Of a DNA stretch of 64,000 nucleotides, positions 1 through 11,485 are shown piece by piece (the stretch's first letter is position 1; the number at the start of each line of letters is the position of its first letter). This DNA comes from Stereum hirsutum FP-91666 SS1 (Eukaryota; Basidiomycota; Agaricomycetes; Russulales; Stereaceae): assembly GCF_000264905.1 (NCBI RefSeq), contig NW_006763133.1, forward strand, positions 2,536,906 to 2,600,905, in the 5' to 3' direction. A model generated the notes under the pieces. That model searched no databases, was not told where the DNA came from, and worked only from the letters and a program-made list of their open reading frames with translations. The position numbers and the translations under genes are program-made.

Positions 1-1521
1 TTATGGGGCCCGTCCATGCTCACTACACGGTTTCTTACAGTTTCTGAACCGTGACCCGGGCAAAACCTGATGGGTGACGTACATTTTTGATGAACCTTTG
101 GTTGAAAAAAGTACAGTACACAGAGAGAAATACTGTGCTATCTTGCTCAAAATCAAGCTGAGCAGCTGATGGAATTACTAATACTTACATGGCATGTGTT
201 ATGCTGCCCATCGAGGCTGTCAACAATTTGTAGCTCAAGATGCACCAACTGTGGCTGGGCAAGCCACCCTTGATTGCCCCGCTGAGCTTCCCACGTTGCC
301 TGCCACTTCCAGAAAATCATATTAAATGCTTAAGATGTTCCAGGGACTCCCTTTTTATTCACATTACACTCAGTATGTACAGCCCGATCTGTCATGGAGC
401 TCATGAAGCCGCTACGTGTCAGAGATACGCTGTAACAGCCCAGTGAAGTGAGCCCGGACCAAGCCGGATGCAGGGTTAGGGTGGCGCCACCGCGAAAGCT
501 CGACGCGTCAACTCAAATCGAACTGCGGTCGTCCCGCCTACCGTAGTCATCATCAATGCTGGCACCTTCTATTTGGCCTCGTTTCTCTCCTCTCGAGCAC
601 CTCCAATTGAGTCCCCAGGCTTCGAGTGCAATATCATTAGATTATAGAATCCGGTTCCTTAGCATAGACAGGTTTGGAAGGGTGAGCCGCATATTACCTG
701 CTCATGCGCATGCAAGAACAAAAGTCCAGTGGGCAGCCGGGAGACGCCCAACTGCTGGCCCCATAGGTTTCGATCTCCGCTTCAACTGTGACTGGGGGCC
801 GGCTCCCGGGCTTCTTGGCGAATTTGATTTTGTGTTCTTCGTTGTTCTGCTGCCTTTTATGTCACTCGGCGCCACGGTGCCAGGCTCATGTCAGTTTGTT
901 TTGGAACGGACTCAAGAGCAATCATGCATGTCGAAATCTGCTGGCATCTCAAGCTCTTTGTCTATGTACTTCTACTATACGTGAACTTGAAGCACCTTTT
1001 TCGGCGCTCATGTTTCTCGAGCGGTAACCCTTGTGGGCCGACTGTGCTGGTATCCGGCTGCACCAGTACAGATGGCTCTCAGGGCCTCATACTACCCAGC
1101 GTCGAGGACAGTCAATTGGCACCTTACTCTGGCCAACTCTCAGCCTCCCCCGTCGGTTTCTTTCAACCTCTGTCAAGGCGCCCACTTGACAGCCAAAGCG
1201 CATTCAAGCCTATCGCCGATCTGAGGCCGTATCTCCTATCTCCGCTACGTTCACTTCGAGTGCATGAGTGAGCTGTATGCTACTTGGCGGAGCCGAATCC
1301 ATCTCCTAGTCACACTCAACCCACCAGGTCGTGATTTTCCAGATATACTTATAGACGTTCTTCAGGGAAAGTTGTCCTCAGTCATTCTTCCTCCTCCACA
1401 GAAGCCTGTGTGATAGGCCCTCAAACTTTGTGAGAAGGTAGATATATTATTCGCCTCATCACACTATCAGCCTAAAACAGCTGACTTCTATGTATAATGA
1501 AAACTTCTTACATAGGTCACC
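1..1521. other. gene-free left edge
   Basis: I see no supported gene here. Open frames are short, overlap on several strands and resemble no family. A TATA-like ATATACTTATAG lies near 1341-1352, about 170 bp before the acyltransferase start. A GTAGAT...CATAG segment ending near 1516 could be a leader intron of that gene. Both are inference. Confidence 0.4.
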
Positions 1522-3215
1522 ATGAATTCAGCTATAGTACTCGATGTCCAAGTTCTAAGTACTGAACGCGTCTTTCCTGATATACGCCTCTCAACACGAC
1601 GTGACATCAGACTATCCATCATCGATGATGCCGTCGGTCAGTCCGCTCCACCCATCTCCGTACACTTTTTCACTGAAAGAAGGTCGCTTCCTTGGCAGGC
1701 AACTTTTCATCTACAGCAGCGTTGTGGATGTTCGACAGCTGGACCCTCTCACCACACCATTTGAAAACATCGCTGGAGAAGACCCTGACCGCCTATCCTC
1801 AATGGGCGGGTCAGATATATCTTCTGCCTCACGACAGTCATCCTAACGGAAGGCCTCGCTTTGGTCGTACAGCCGTCTCGTACGGCGACTCAAGTGACCC
1901 TGGAGTAGAGCTCATCGTGGCAACTTGCGACTGCCCCATCGCTTCTCTCATTCCGAGCACTGCTGAACGCGCTACTTCATTCAAAGCCCTCGATCTCACA
2001 TCTTTCCAGCCGCACAAGTTACTCCCTTCCACGCAAATGGCCCTGTACGACATGAAGGACCACGCCGGTTTTCCAGGCGTGGCTATCCAGCTCACGACTT
2101 TCTCCTCTGGCGGCGTCGTACTGGCTCTCAAAATACGGCACCTCCTCGCAGACGCCCAATCCATGATGACATTCGTACAAGACTGGGCTGCGACAAGCCG
2201 TGCCCTTCTCACGGGAGAGCTCCTTCCAGTCTTAAATCCACTATTCGACCCGAGCCTATTGGATCGCGCCGCTTTAGGAGACATCGATGCATCGGAACCA
2301 GACCGGGAGCTGGTTGAGAAGGCGCGCGGGCTCCCGCTCAGGCGATACGACTGGTGGATATCGCAAGAAGGATGTCCGCCACCCATGTTTCCTTCCACTC
2401 AGCCGCCACCCGAGCTTGGCGAATCATTCATCATCGAACCGGTCGGCGACGCCATGCCTTGGGACGAGTGGAATATCGCGGAGCCCGTCAGTCATTACCT
2501 TATCCATTTCTCGAAAAATGAAGTCGACGAACTTTGGAAGGCTGCTTCGTTTTCACCGACGCTTGGTGCACCCTCCGTGAGAGTCTCAAAGATGGAGGCT
2601 CTGCTGGCGTATATGTGGGCTCTGATCAATCGCGCCCGAGGACTGGAGGAGGACGATCAGCTGGTGCATCTCGACTTGACGTTTGGGCTTCGACCTCGCG
2701 TCTCTCCACCCCTACCCGATGCATTCCTCGGTTCACCCATCATGTTAGCCCTCATCTCCGCCACAGGAAAGGAAGCATCTGCTAGTGCCATGAACACCGA
2801 CGCGAACCCATTATCCTCGCTCTTTCACATCGCTTCTCGCATCCGCTCTGTTCTCTCTCAATTCGACGCCGACGCCATTGGAGCATGCCTCCACGACACG
2901 GCACATACCATTTCTCCCCAACGCCTCTGGCAGGCCTTCCTCGGACGGCGAAACGTCCTCTTCACATCCTGGGCTCATATGGATGTTTACGGCGTCGATT
3001 TTGGAATGGGTGCGAGGCCGAGATACGTCGAGCCGATCATGCCGAGCTGCGATGGTTTACTGCAGATCATGGAGGCGGGGAGTACGAAGAGCATCGGCGA
3101 AAAGAGGGGACATTGGTGTGAGGAGGGTGTGGACGTGTGCGTTTACCTCGAAAGGGGAGCGATGGACAACTTACTGAGATTGAGGGAGAGTTGGATACCG
3201 AGATTGGAGGGCTGA
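1522..3215 (+). CDS. BAHD-type acyltransferase
   Basis: Two exons, 1522..1636 and 1699..3215, give 543 residues. The intron 1637..1698 (GTCAGT...TTGGCAG) is needed because an in-frame TGA at 1674 blocks the second frame upstream. The join restores the family's N-terminal pattern LSIIDDAV-GNFSSTAALWMFD followed by TLTAYPQWAGQ. The catalytic HxxxD is HLLAD at about residues 186-190, and the structural DFGWG motif appears as DFGMG at about 472-476. The family transfers acyl groups from acyl-CoA to alcohol or amine acceptors in the cytosol. In fungi, members include trichothecene-acetyltransferase-like enzymes and many uncharacterised secondary-metabolism enzymes. No biosynthetic partner gene lies beside it, so the substrate cannot be read from context. 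A start upstream of 1522 is unlikely given the exon phase. The family call is secure; the substrate is unknown. Confidence 0.9.
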
Positions 3216-3577
3216 AGGCAACAACGAAAGGTTTACGGGCCCAAACAACTTGTCACATAATGTATAGTCCACGAACGTTAACGATAAAACAGTGAGCATA
3301 GGATGAGATGTGACAGAGCGAGATAAGAACCAACTGGTCCATAGTACGATATTATTCGTGCATAATGTATTCAGTCATGACTAAGAAGGAAAACTACGAG
3401 AAGATGCGAATAAATAAAGGTCCTTGTGATCCCTTGAGACAGACACATGCGGGTGGTGCTGGGCTAGACACCGGACTAGTTAGTGATGGTGAGAGTGACC
3501 GATAAAACCCAAGGTACTCCATAATCAAGTTCATAGACGATACAAGCAAGATGAAGGGAGACCATGAAGGAAAACGT
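3216..3577. other. convergent intergenic spacer
   Basis: Tail-to-tail spacer between the acyltransferase (+) and the C78 protease (-). It should hold both 3' ends. I see no gene in it. Confidence 0.5.
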
Positions 3578-5444
3578 TCAAGATATTTTCCTGCTCGTCA
3601 CTAAATGCCGCTTGCCTTTAGCGTAGTCGTTGAGGGGCTCATCCATAGGAAACCAAAGAATCTGGTACTTCTCCGCCTTTACCAACGACTTCGCATTTAC
3701 TCTCACGAACTTTAACACTTTTCCGTCATCCACCTTTGCCTCCTTCCCACCTAGTATCCTCCCTTTCCCATGAAAGGCTTGCCGGCCTCGGTCTTGAGGT
3801 GCACCGCTATCTTCCACGACCTCTATCTCGTCCTCTATCTCGTCCTCGATGACAATGACGTCGTCGTCAGGTGCTTGTCCAGCTCGTAAGCGCTTGACGG
3901 GACTCCCTCCGCTTCCAGGTGGACTTGTTGCTAGTGAATGGCCACTCGAACTACTGTGTTGAAAAGGCTTCTTCAGGTGATCCATTAGACGTGCTCGATG
4001 ACCATGTCCACGACGCCCGTGAGTATATGAATCTTGTGCGCTATGATTTGCGTTCTGGGGCGTTTGGGTGTAGAATTTATGAAGAGCAGCATCGCGTAAG
4101 TCCCGGTCTGCATGTCTATAACGGAGGATGAATTAAGAGAGTGATATATTGAAGTAGACCCAGACATACTTCGCTGGATCAAAGAGCAGAAGATTAGTAG
4201 TCCCAGTCTTCGTGATTTCATAACCAACGATGGTCCTCGAGTGTCCTTGATGCTGAAGGAGGAGAGGCATGAGGTCCGTGACAGTGACGGCTTCAGCTTG
4301 ATGAAGAGCGTCGTGCACCGTGACCGCTCTATGGCGTTGCGTAGGTGAGAAGTATTCTTTGACCCAGTTGATGAGCGGGCCGGCTGAAGGGCATGGTGAG
4401 AAAACTCCTATAGTATGAGACATTTTGGGATGGGGCATACCATCACCCTTAAGATTGAAGTCTACAAGCTGGGATCTAAGGAGCACTGTTGAGTTGCTTG
4501 TAGCTCTGTTAGTCAGAGCAGGGTGAAGAAACCTACGGGATTCCACGGTGCGCTAAAGCAACGTATAGTTCTATGCAGACAAGAGAGGTTCAGCGTGAGA
4601 CTTGGCTAAGTAAACGATTGAAACTCACCCGCCGTACCGATCCATTTCTTCGTGCCAATCAACTTATGGTTGAGCTGCGCAGCACCTTCCTTGTCGAATC
4701 CTATCAAAACTATCAATCTCTGAACATTACCTTAATTAGCGAAAAATCATACCGTGCTTCCAAGCGTCTTCTATCATTTGCTGTAAATTGTGAACACTCG
4801 GGGGTAGTGGCTCGTTGAGTAGGCGAGCATACTCGGGTTGGATGGGCTGGTCCATGAGGGCTGTACAGGCCATCAGGAAATTCCGGTATCTGGAGGAGTA
4901 TCTTCGGAACGTTTCCAGTATTTAGTGCTCGGGATAACATACCCGCAGCCCCATCCGGAATCCCATAACTCGTGGTAAATATGAACGGTTCTGTCGTAAC
5001 AAAGTACTGCTCTCTGCGTGTAGCCTTTCTCGTGTGAAGACATCAAAGCCTTCTTCACGAGGGAGATCAAACCTATAGGTGTAACTCTGACGATCAGATG
5101 GTCACCATATGGATACAGGGGCACGCCGACACATACCAGGAGTGAAGTTCGAAGGAGGAGCATCCTTCTGTGCGGGGTACCAGAAAAAGTCGTCATGTTT
5201 CATTGGAGAGTACCATTTCCGTTTTGCGCCAGCCTGTGTCGAGGTAGATGCTGTTGATGCACGAAGGATAGTCGAGGATGCTGCGGATAGACGGAGACAA
5301 CTCAACGACAGTCAAAAAGCCGTTCAGAACGTGCAGTCGGGAAACAAGACGCTGACAAGGTTCATCGAGATGTCTATTGTAATGAGTTTGTCGGTCGTCG
5401 GGACTGAGAGCATCGAGGTCCGCAGAGCAGAACTGGCAGAGCAT
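3578..5444 (-). CDS. C78 family cysteine protease (ZUP1/UFSP-like deubiquitinase)
   Basis: Nine exons on the minus strand: 5444..5357, 5280..5137, 5072..4943, 4889..4753, 4700..4629, 4570..4537, 4475..4441, 4383..4170 and 4115..3578, giving 463 residues. The N-terminus is a small zinc finger (CQFC...H...H, residues ~3-24). The catalytic core carries WDSGWGCGYRNF with the likely nucleophile Cys at ~120, split by an intron inside the Gly codon after it. It then has QHQGHSRTIVGYE (His ~261) and LLLFDP (Asp ~282), the C78 Cys-His-Asp triad. C78 enzymes are UFM1-specific proteases or, with zinc fingers as here, ZUFSP/ZUP1-type deubiquitinases preferring K63-linked ubiquitin in the DNA damage response. 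The finger plus the HSRTIVG motif favours ZUP1-like. Residues ~284-400 are a low-complexity, acidic insert (DDDVIVIEDEIEDEIEVVED) before a conserved end. The 57-bp intron 4384..4440 is a multiple of three without a stop, so retention cannot be excluded. Confidence 0.88.
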
Positions 5445-5929
5445 AGGTTCACTACAATCCCCAAGGAACGGACATGTCGTTTAGACACTTACGCCGACAT
5501 CATTCACGGCGATCACAAAGTAGAAGGGCGTACTGGTGGGTCAAGCCTTGCCTCTGTTTATGAAGATTACCGCTAGAGGCAGACGGATCCGCAGGAGACA
5601 TATCGGCTGCTTTGCCAGCCCTGTGTATGGCTCTGGTCTCTAGTAGTACAACGGACGCGGTGGAGTGGGCAAGAGTTTCGCTAAGTGCAAACCTGTGCAA
5701 ACGCGACGCGACGCCGTGGGTCACGATCTCGCGGTCGGCATGTTCCGGGCCACACGGTTAGTAGCAAAGACGCGCCTTGGCCCCACCGATTTCTCCTCAT
5801 CACCAACTTGTAATTCTTGCCCCGAAGACCTGTTCCCTAACGGTCTCAGGAACAAAAGTGACAGACGGACTCGTAGTCCTACGGGCTATTATTGATACTT
5901 CTAACTCTCCAAAAAAAAAAATACGAACT
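5445..5929. other. divergent promoter region
   Basis: Head-to-head spacer of about 485 bp between the C78 protease (-) and the small W-rich protein gene (+). It presumably carries both promoters. A poly-A run at about 5912-5920 lies just before the plus-strand start. I recognise no specific factor site. Confidence 0.4.
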
Positions 5930-6809
5930 ATGAGCAGTCGCCTAGCATCTTTTCGCGGACCATCGACCCCCTCTTCTTCCCCAGTCCAGGTAAAACAAGC
6001 TAAACAGCCCCCTTCCTCGCCTTCCTCGCCTTCCAAAGCCGTCGAGTCTACGTATCATCGAAAACTTCGAACACATCTACTTGAACTGCGCACAGTCTGT
6101 TGGACTTGGGATGACCTTGTCTTAACTGACGGCCTCAAAGCCGCACGGAGCTTAGTCGACACCAGAACAGATCTCGAGTATGTCACTTTATTCAAGAATA
6201 CGAGAAACTTCCGGTACTGACATGTGCAGCAATAAGTTGTCATTACTTGGTGCAAAACAGCCGACAACGAGGTTTGTGGGTCCGATGCTTTCATCCATGG
6301 ACGACCGGATAGCAGATCTGGACGTCGTCATTGCGAAACTAGTGAGACCCACTTATATATCTGGTTCCTAGCCGCCGACTTTGCTAAACCGCGCGATGAG
6401 TAGCGGAAACAATATCACAAGATGAACTCCATAATTGACAACCTCGAGGCGTTGTTAGCGGATGCCCACCGGACGAAAGGTTGGGTATGGGTCTCCGCGG
6501 AATCACTGTGGACGACCTGGACTTTAGCGAAGTTTGGTACGATCACAACCACCATTTCACGCGTCCTATGTCATTTACGGGGTGTTATTATCAGTGGCTT
6601 CGGTTTCTGAGATCTTACGACCATACCGACGATCGCTGGAAGACCACACGGACCTAGTGAAGAAGCTGCGCTCTCATACAGTCTCGTTCGAAACCTCTCG
6701 CGATGCGATCAACAGCTGGGTCGAACAGCGATGGCTTGCGGAGGATGGTTGGGACGCCAATTGGGAAGATCTATGCGCTGCTGAAATACATCGGTGGGAG
6801 AGTCGGTGA
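5930..6809 (+). CDS. unrecognised small protein, probably conserved in fungi
   Basis: Four exons, 5930..6177, 6230..6341, 6404..6536 and 6595..6809, give 235 residues. All three introns have good GT/AG ends (GTATGT, GTGAGA, GTACGA) and the phases close exactly. I do not recognise the family. The N-terminal ~40 residues are Ser/Pro-rich and look disordered. The rest is predicted helical with regularly spaced Trp (TVCWTWDD, HRTKGWVWV, SLWTTWTL, GWDANWEDL), which suggests a compact helical bundle. There is no signal peptide, membrane segment or catalytic motif. The ATG at 5930 is the first in frame after a poly-A leader. It shares a divergent promoter with the C78 protease gene. Splice consistency over four exons makes it a real gene; no function can be assigned. 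Confidence 0.72.
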
Positions 6810-6882
6810 GCTTGCTTGAACGGTTTCTGGCGATGATTGTAAGCGCGGTGCCTATGCCCTTGTATTCTCCTCTTGCTTAACG

Positions 6883-7560
6883 ATGTTCAAGATACTAGCT
6901 CTATGCTTCAAACATTTCAGGCTACGTCTCCAGAGTTTGATGGGTAGCTCAACGCTCAGACACGTATGGTCCATTAAATCCTGCCTGGGTCCATGCACTG
7001 TCACCCTGTCAGCAACCCCGCTGGAGCGCTTGAGCGGCATTGCTCGTATCGCAGGAACTGACGACGGACCCGTTAGGCTCTGGAATGTTCTCCATGAGCA
7101 GTTACTCCATGTAGTCCTCCATAGCCCTGTTGTGCCCGTCTATGCTCGTTGGTAGCCTGATAACAATTACATTGCCGCGGCTTTCGGGGACAATCGGTCA
7201 ACATTTGGAAATGACAAACTGAGATGCTCTATTCCCCGCAACATATAGTCAGCATGCCCTTTGAATTCAAAGTTCTCGGAGGCGGTACTGTGAGTCCTCG
7301 TTCGACCTTCCAATAAGCACTCCCTGATGTCGCCTTCGTGGGTTAATCGCCGCCTCTGAATCAGAACCGTATCTCTTACGCTACAGTACAAGTTCCATAT
7401 GTGTATGCTGGAAACCCCTCCGTCATCGCTTGAGATTCCAGGGTCATTCTAAAGAACTGAGCGGCGTCTTCGAGGCCCTGTAGCTTATTGATGTTACGGT
7501 CAGAGTCCTCTGCACCCGCGACAAATGGAGTTCCGAAGTTGAAGTTATTCCTGGAAGTTG
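6883..7560 (+). pseudogene. decayed WD40-repeat gene relic
   Basis: Fragments on the plus strand read like WD40 repeat pieces but fall in different frames with stops between them. About 7045-7110 reads GTDDGPVRLWNV. Just after the TAG at 7153-7155 the same frame continues PDNNYIAAAFGDN. Further on come RFQGHSKELSGV (~7435-7465) and a TVRVL-TRDKW piece (~7495-7530). The order matches repeated blade motifs (GH-start, SPDG, DGTVRLW). No splice pattern that joins them was found. An unusual intron-rich live gene is the alternative, but several blades would still be missing. NACHT-WD40 genes are abundant and often decayed in mushrooms, which is a plausible source but only inference. Confidence 0.4.
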
Positions 7561-7591
7561 AAGTTATTTCGGGAAGTTGAAGTTATTATTC
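7535..7591. repeat. three-copy 19-bp tandem repeat
   Basis: Three consecutive 19-bp units begin with GAAGTTGAAGTTATT at 7535, 7554 and 7573, each followed by a variable four-base tail. It lies at the end of the WD40 relic in non-coding DNA. Confidence 0.85.
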
Positions 7592-8039
7592 TCGTGTACT
7601 ACTCCATTTGGGTCGGAGAGTGCTGCCAAGGGCAAGCATAGTCTACAGCCCTCGGACACGTTCACAGTGGTCGTTGCGTGATGGAGGTACGCATTTCCAA
7701 AGGAGCAAACGCGTGTGAGATATATGGAGACACATAGGGCTTTTATATGTAAAACGCCGTGCGATTAGGAGTGTGTACTTTTTTGAAACAATATCGGTGT
7801 GCAATATAGGCTGTATCGAAAACATGCTAGCGTGATCTGGTGCGAGGGGAAGGTAATAGTAAGTACTGTACATAACAGAGCGCGAAAGCGTGGCAAAGCC
7901 CATAGCGACACCACCAAGACAATGAACGTAAAGAGGCGCCATATTAGCCACCCCCTTCAAGACTGCGGCGGCGCATCTGCTATCTACATTTTTTTTTTGC
8001 CTTCGAAGTTCGGGGTGGTGGTTGCTCCTCGAAGACGAC

Positions 8040-8690
8040 TCACGAGGCCCTTGAGCCGAGGATACGGGCACGACATTTACGGAGGACCCGTTCCAGACGA
8101 CGCCTCATCTTCTGTTCACAATCACACATCACAATGAGTGCTTCAGGTCGGAAACGAAATGATTGCAACAGACGTACCGTCATACGCTCTCTCAAACCGT
8201 TTGCCGAAGCTATCGTGAACAGGAGTCCCAACCTGAATAGTGGACTATACCCAGGCGTCGCAACGACGCTCGCAGCCTGCGCCTCTTCGTCCTGACCGCC
8301 CTCGCCTGGCTTGGACGCGGAGTCGAAGCGGTAGTCGACGATATTTTCGAACGTGACCAGTGACTAGATCGACGCGCAGCATATAAGACCAGAAATACGG
8401 AGAGAATTGGACGCGTACGCACCAGTGGAAGGGGCTCTAGTTCCTTGACTTGTTCGTCGTATGCCGTGTCGGGCTGGGAGGGCTGTCGTTCCAGGTTTCC
8501 CGTTAAGCACAGAGGGTAGTGAAGGAAGAGATAGAAGACGCACCTCATATGAACTCGCGGCGTCCTCACGCGCAGCAACCACGATCTGCAAGGAGGGCCA
8601 GTAGTCGTAAACGTCGTACTCCTCCTCCTCCGGCTCTCCTAGCTCTAAAGCTGTCTCGCGCATCCAGTCGTGCTCCCTGTTCCCTACCAT
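8040..8690 (-). CDS. unrecognised small protein, four exons
   Basis: The model has exons 8690..8544, 8482..8423, 8363..8178 and 8111..8040, giving 154 residues. All three introns start GTGCGT, GTGCGT and GTACGT and end in AG, all exon joins are phase 0, and codon choice looks genic. The N-terminal half is acidic (GEPEEEEYDVYDYWPSLQIV). The C-terminal end is basic and helical (KMRRRLERVLRKCRARIL). The start used is the ATG at 8690 in good context (GCCATGG). The open frame runs 18 codons further upstream to a TAA, so a spliced upstream exon is possible. The second acceptor could also lie 9 bases further in (CCCAG). I do not recognise the family and see no targeting signal. Confidence 0.5.
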
Positions 8691-11078
8691 GGCTGAGTAT
8701 TTCCGACGGGGGTCGTGGTGCGGAACAAAGAGAGAGGGCAACGAGGCGAGGCGGGCATTTTAACGTTGGGTTGGCGTCGCTCCTTAATCCGAATTTGAGG
8801 ACGCGGAGATCTGAAGGTAGGATATACGAGGATATGTGGTTTCGTAAGACGCCTCGCGTCGTCACGAGCGTTCGGTAAGCCCGTTCCCTCGTCTCACTCT
8901 ACCTAACCTGAGTTTCGTGGCCCACTATATGGCTCTGTTCCGCTCGCTTCTTGTAGTTTCGCAATTCTGCGTGCGAAGGTCGGCGTGGACTGGGCCTTCG
9001 GGAAAAGAAGAACAAGGCGTTCTCCAGTGACGATGCCTGCTTGTATTTGTCTGTGTGTGGAATGATCGGCATATTAGCTTCCTTGGGCATGATCGCTGGA
9101 ACCGAAATCGAAAAGCGCCGCCGCCACATCATCTATAAAAGACCTAAATTATCGTACACGGCCGACAGTCATCGTTCGCAGAAGCTGCGATAGGTGCTAC
9201 AGGTGCTGCTACAGGACAATATGTGCTCTGAGCCGACTACGGTGGGGATTTGCGACGCATATGCGCCACACTTCACGGTGAGTGCGTTCGTATTTTCACT
9301 AAGCCCATTGGGCCACATGAATTATTCATGCGGTCCACCACAATCATCCAAACACGACCATTGGAACCTTCCTCTCCGTGAAGTGGTCCCAGCCCATGAG
9401 AGCCTTCGAGGCCACTCGAGAGGCGGGTCACGCCCGACGCGTCACATCAATGGTCGGGCAGGTCGGGCGTCACGCGCTTCCGAATGACTCGGCGGGGAAT
9501 GCGCGATGCAGGCCCTTCTCAAGTTGTTCTACATCAACACCACACCTCGATGTTCCTTTGTTCCCTCGAACCATACCCTGCCTTGTTGTCATTCCAAACT
9601 TATCATGAACTATGCTATCATAGACTTGTCTGAATGCATCAAGCGGCTAACGCCACCTCAACGAGCGTCAATTCGCGCAGCGCAACATAATTATGTTCGA
9701 TATTCAAGAGCACCATGCCAAGAAAAGTGAAGATTGGAGACTGAAGAAACGTACCTCAATGTCAAGCCCAATGCTCAAGATCTCCGACATATGAGTCCCG
9801 CATGAACGTCTGGAAATTTGCACCGCAAGCCGTCAAGAGTCAAGTGTTGCCCCATCACCACTGAAAGGGCCTATCAGAGTCGATCCCAACGGTAGGTCCT
9901 GAGCGTAAGTGGTATGGAATGTTGCCCCCATCGTGGCAAACCAAGATCCAGAATTTAAAGCCAATCGAACCGCTATTTCGTCCCCAAGGTGCCCGCCGTC
10001 GCCATCAATCCCGGGGGCAGGTTGCTAGTAGATGTGACATCGCCCCAGGATTCCAAATATGACTTCGTGCTCGAAACCTCGGTCGAACTGGTCCATGGAG
10101 GACGCATTCGTGCTCGAGCGCCACGGCGACTTCGCCGTGGTGAAGCGGTGACCGCTGTGACACGGTAATTTTAGGTGATTTCGTCATCGCCATTATCTGT
10201 GGGTCCAATTGCACATCGCCCAAAAGCTGATGCTAAATGCTGGCCGGGGTGTTGAAAAAGAGCAGGCGATGGTGGTGGAAGAGACGACGGAAAAAAGCGA
10301 CGGCGGAGGTAGACGAAAGCGTTGGGTTTGCTTCCGTTGGTCGGGAGATCCCCATAACGTGCCAGTTCAACTCCGCGAAACCCAACCCCGCACTGTCCTC
10401 CGTCTCCCGGCGGCGGAACCGGACCCTTACCGGCGGTGGGTCGTCCAGCTCTTCAAACCCGCCCCAAAGTGCCCACCAATTTCTCTATATGTTCAAGTTC
10501 TGTTGCGGTGGTCCCTCAAGACTGCTTCAAGACGGACCACCTCCATAACCTCACTTGTGCGGGACAGTTACTCAAACTTCAGGGCATCGCGGCGCGATGC
10601 TCGTCAGATAGTACCCGCAGTCTGCATTAGCAACACAGTCGCCATATCTTTCAAGCCACCACCAACCTATCGACTTGGTTAGGACCCTTAGATTTTCCAC
10701 CATGGTTCCAGCATACGATACAAAGTGCATCTATCTACCCAACATACTGGGCGTCGCCATCTCCCAGCGGCGGAAAACTCTTGAGGCGTTCCTTCAAGTT
10801 TGCGTACTGATCAACCCTCAAGTGCACCTATCACTTGAGACGACCACGCAGATGTACAAGGCTCCTATGTAGAGCGATGGCGGGATGATAGGTCTTTGGA
10901 GGTGTCAATCGTCGCACGGCCGAGGTTGTCACGGTGGACAGTACGTCCGCTGTGTCGCTTTCGTCCCTTAGATGACCACAAAGTATTACCCACATATTTA
11001 TATTATCGATGATGCATAGATCATGTGGCTAGTGAGTAGGCCTTTCTTCATAAAGTGCGTGCTTCTGGCTGATATGCA
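8691..11078. other. gene-poor region
   Basis: About 2.4 kb in which open frames are short, on both strands and show no family resemblance or consistent splicing. A perfect hairpin sits at 10121-10140 (CCACGGCGA, 2-nt loop, TCGCCGTGG). A weaker inverted pair, ACGCCCGAC and GTCGGGCGT, lies within 9427-9475. I see no gene. Confidence 0.4.
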
Positions 11079-11485
11079 CAAGCTAGCGAATTGGACAGGC
11101 CCACGACCCTCTTTCTTCACCTCAGCATGACTTTGAACCAGGTTGGTTCGGCCTCGGACACCACTCACTTGCCACTGGTGTACCCCAAGCCCTCAAATTG
11201 CACGTCAGTGGAAGTTATTATCCGACCTTGCTGCTTATATACACAAACAGAGGAAGTTTAGCAGAGACCTCAGGCTATCCGTCGTCAGACGACTATCACT
11301 TATTTTTCAAGCTAGCGAAGTGGACCGGATCCATAACTGGACCTCTTTTTCATCTTAGCATGTCCTCTGACAAGTTCTGTTCGGTCACGGATGCGTCTCA
11401 GCGATTTTAATCCGCTGGACTTGTCACTGGTGCACCTCAGGCCCTCAAATTGACTCTCAATGGAAGCTATTCTCCGGATTTTACT
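11079..11485. repeat. diverged tandem duplication
   Basis: Two related units lie side by side, about 11079-11232 and 11308-11485. Shared landmarks in the same order are CAAGCTAGCGAA, TGGAC(A/C)GG, a GACC/GACCTC-CTTT..TTCA..C(T)TCAGCATG-like block, CACTGGTG, and CCCTCAAATTG followed by a TGGAAG(T/C)TATT(A/C)TCCG block. They differ by many substitutions and small indels. In translation the units read ATGVPQALKL and VTGAPQALKL, so the ancestor may have been coding, but both carry stops now. Confidence 0.6.

Noticed and set aside
10209..10682. 157-codon frame in the gene-poor region
   Set aside because: Arg/Pro-rich, no domain, no splice pattern; likely chance in GC-rich DNA.
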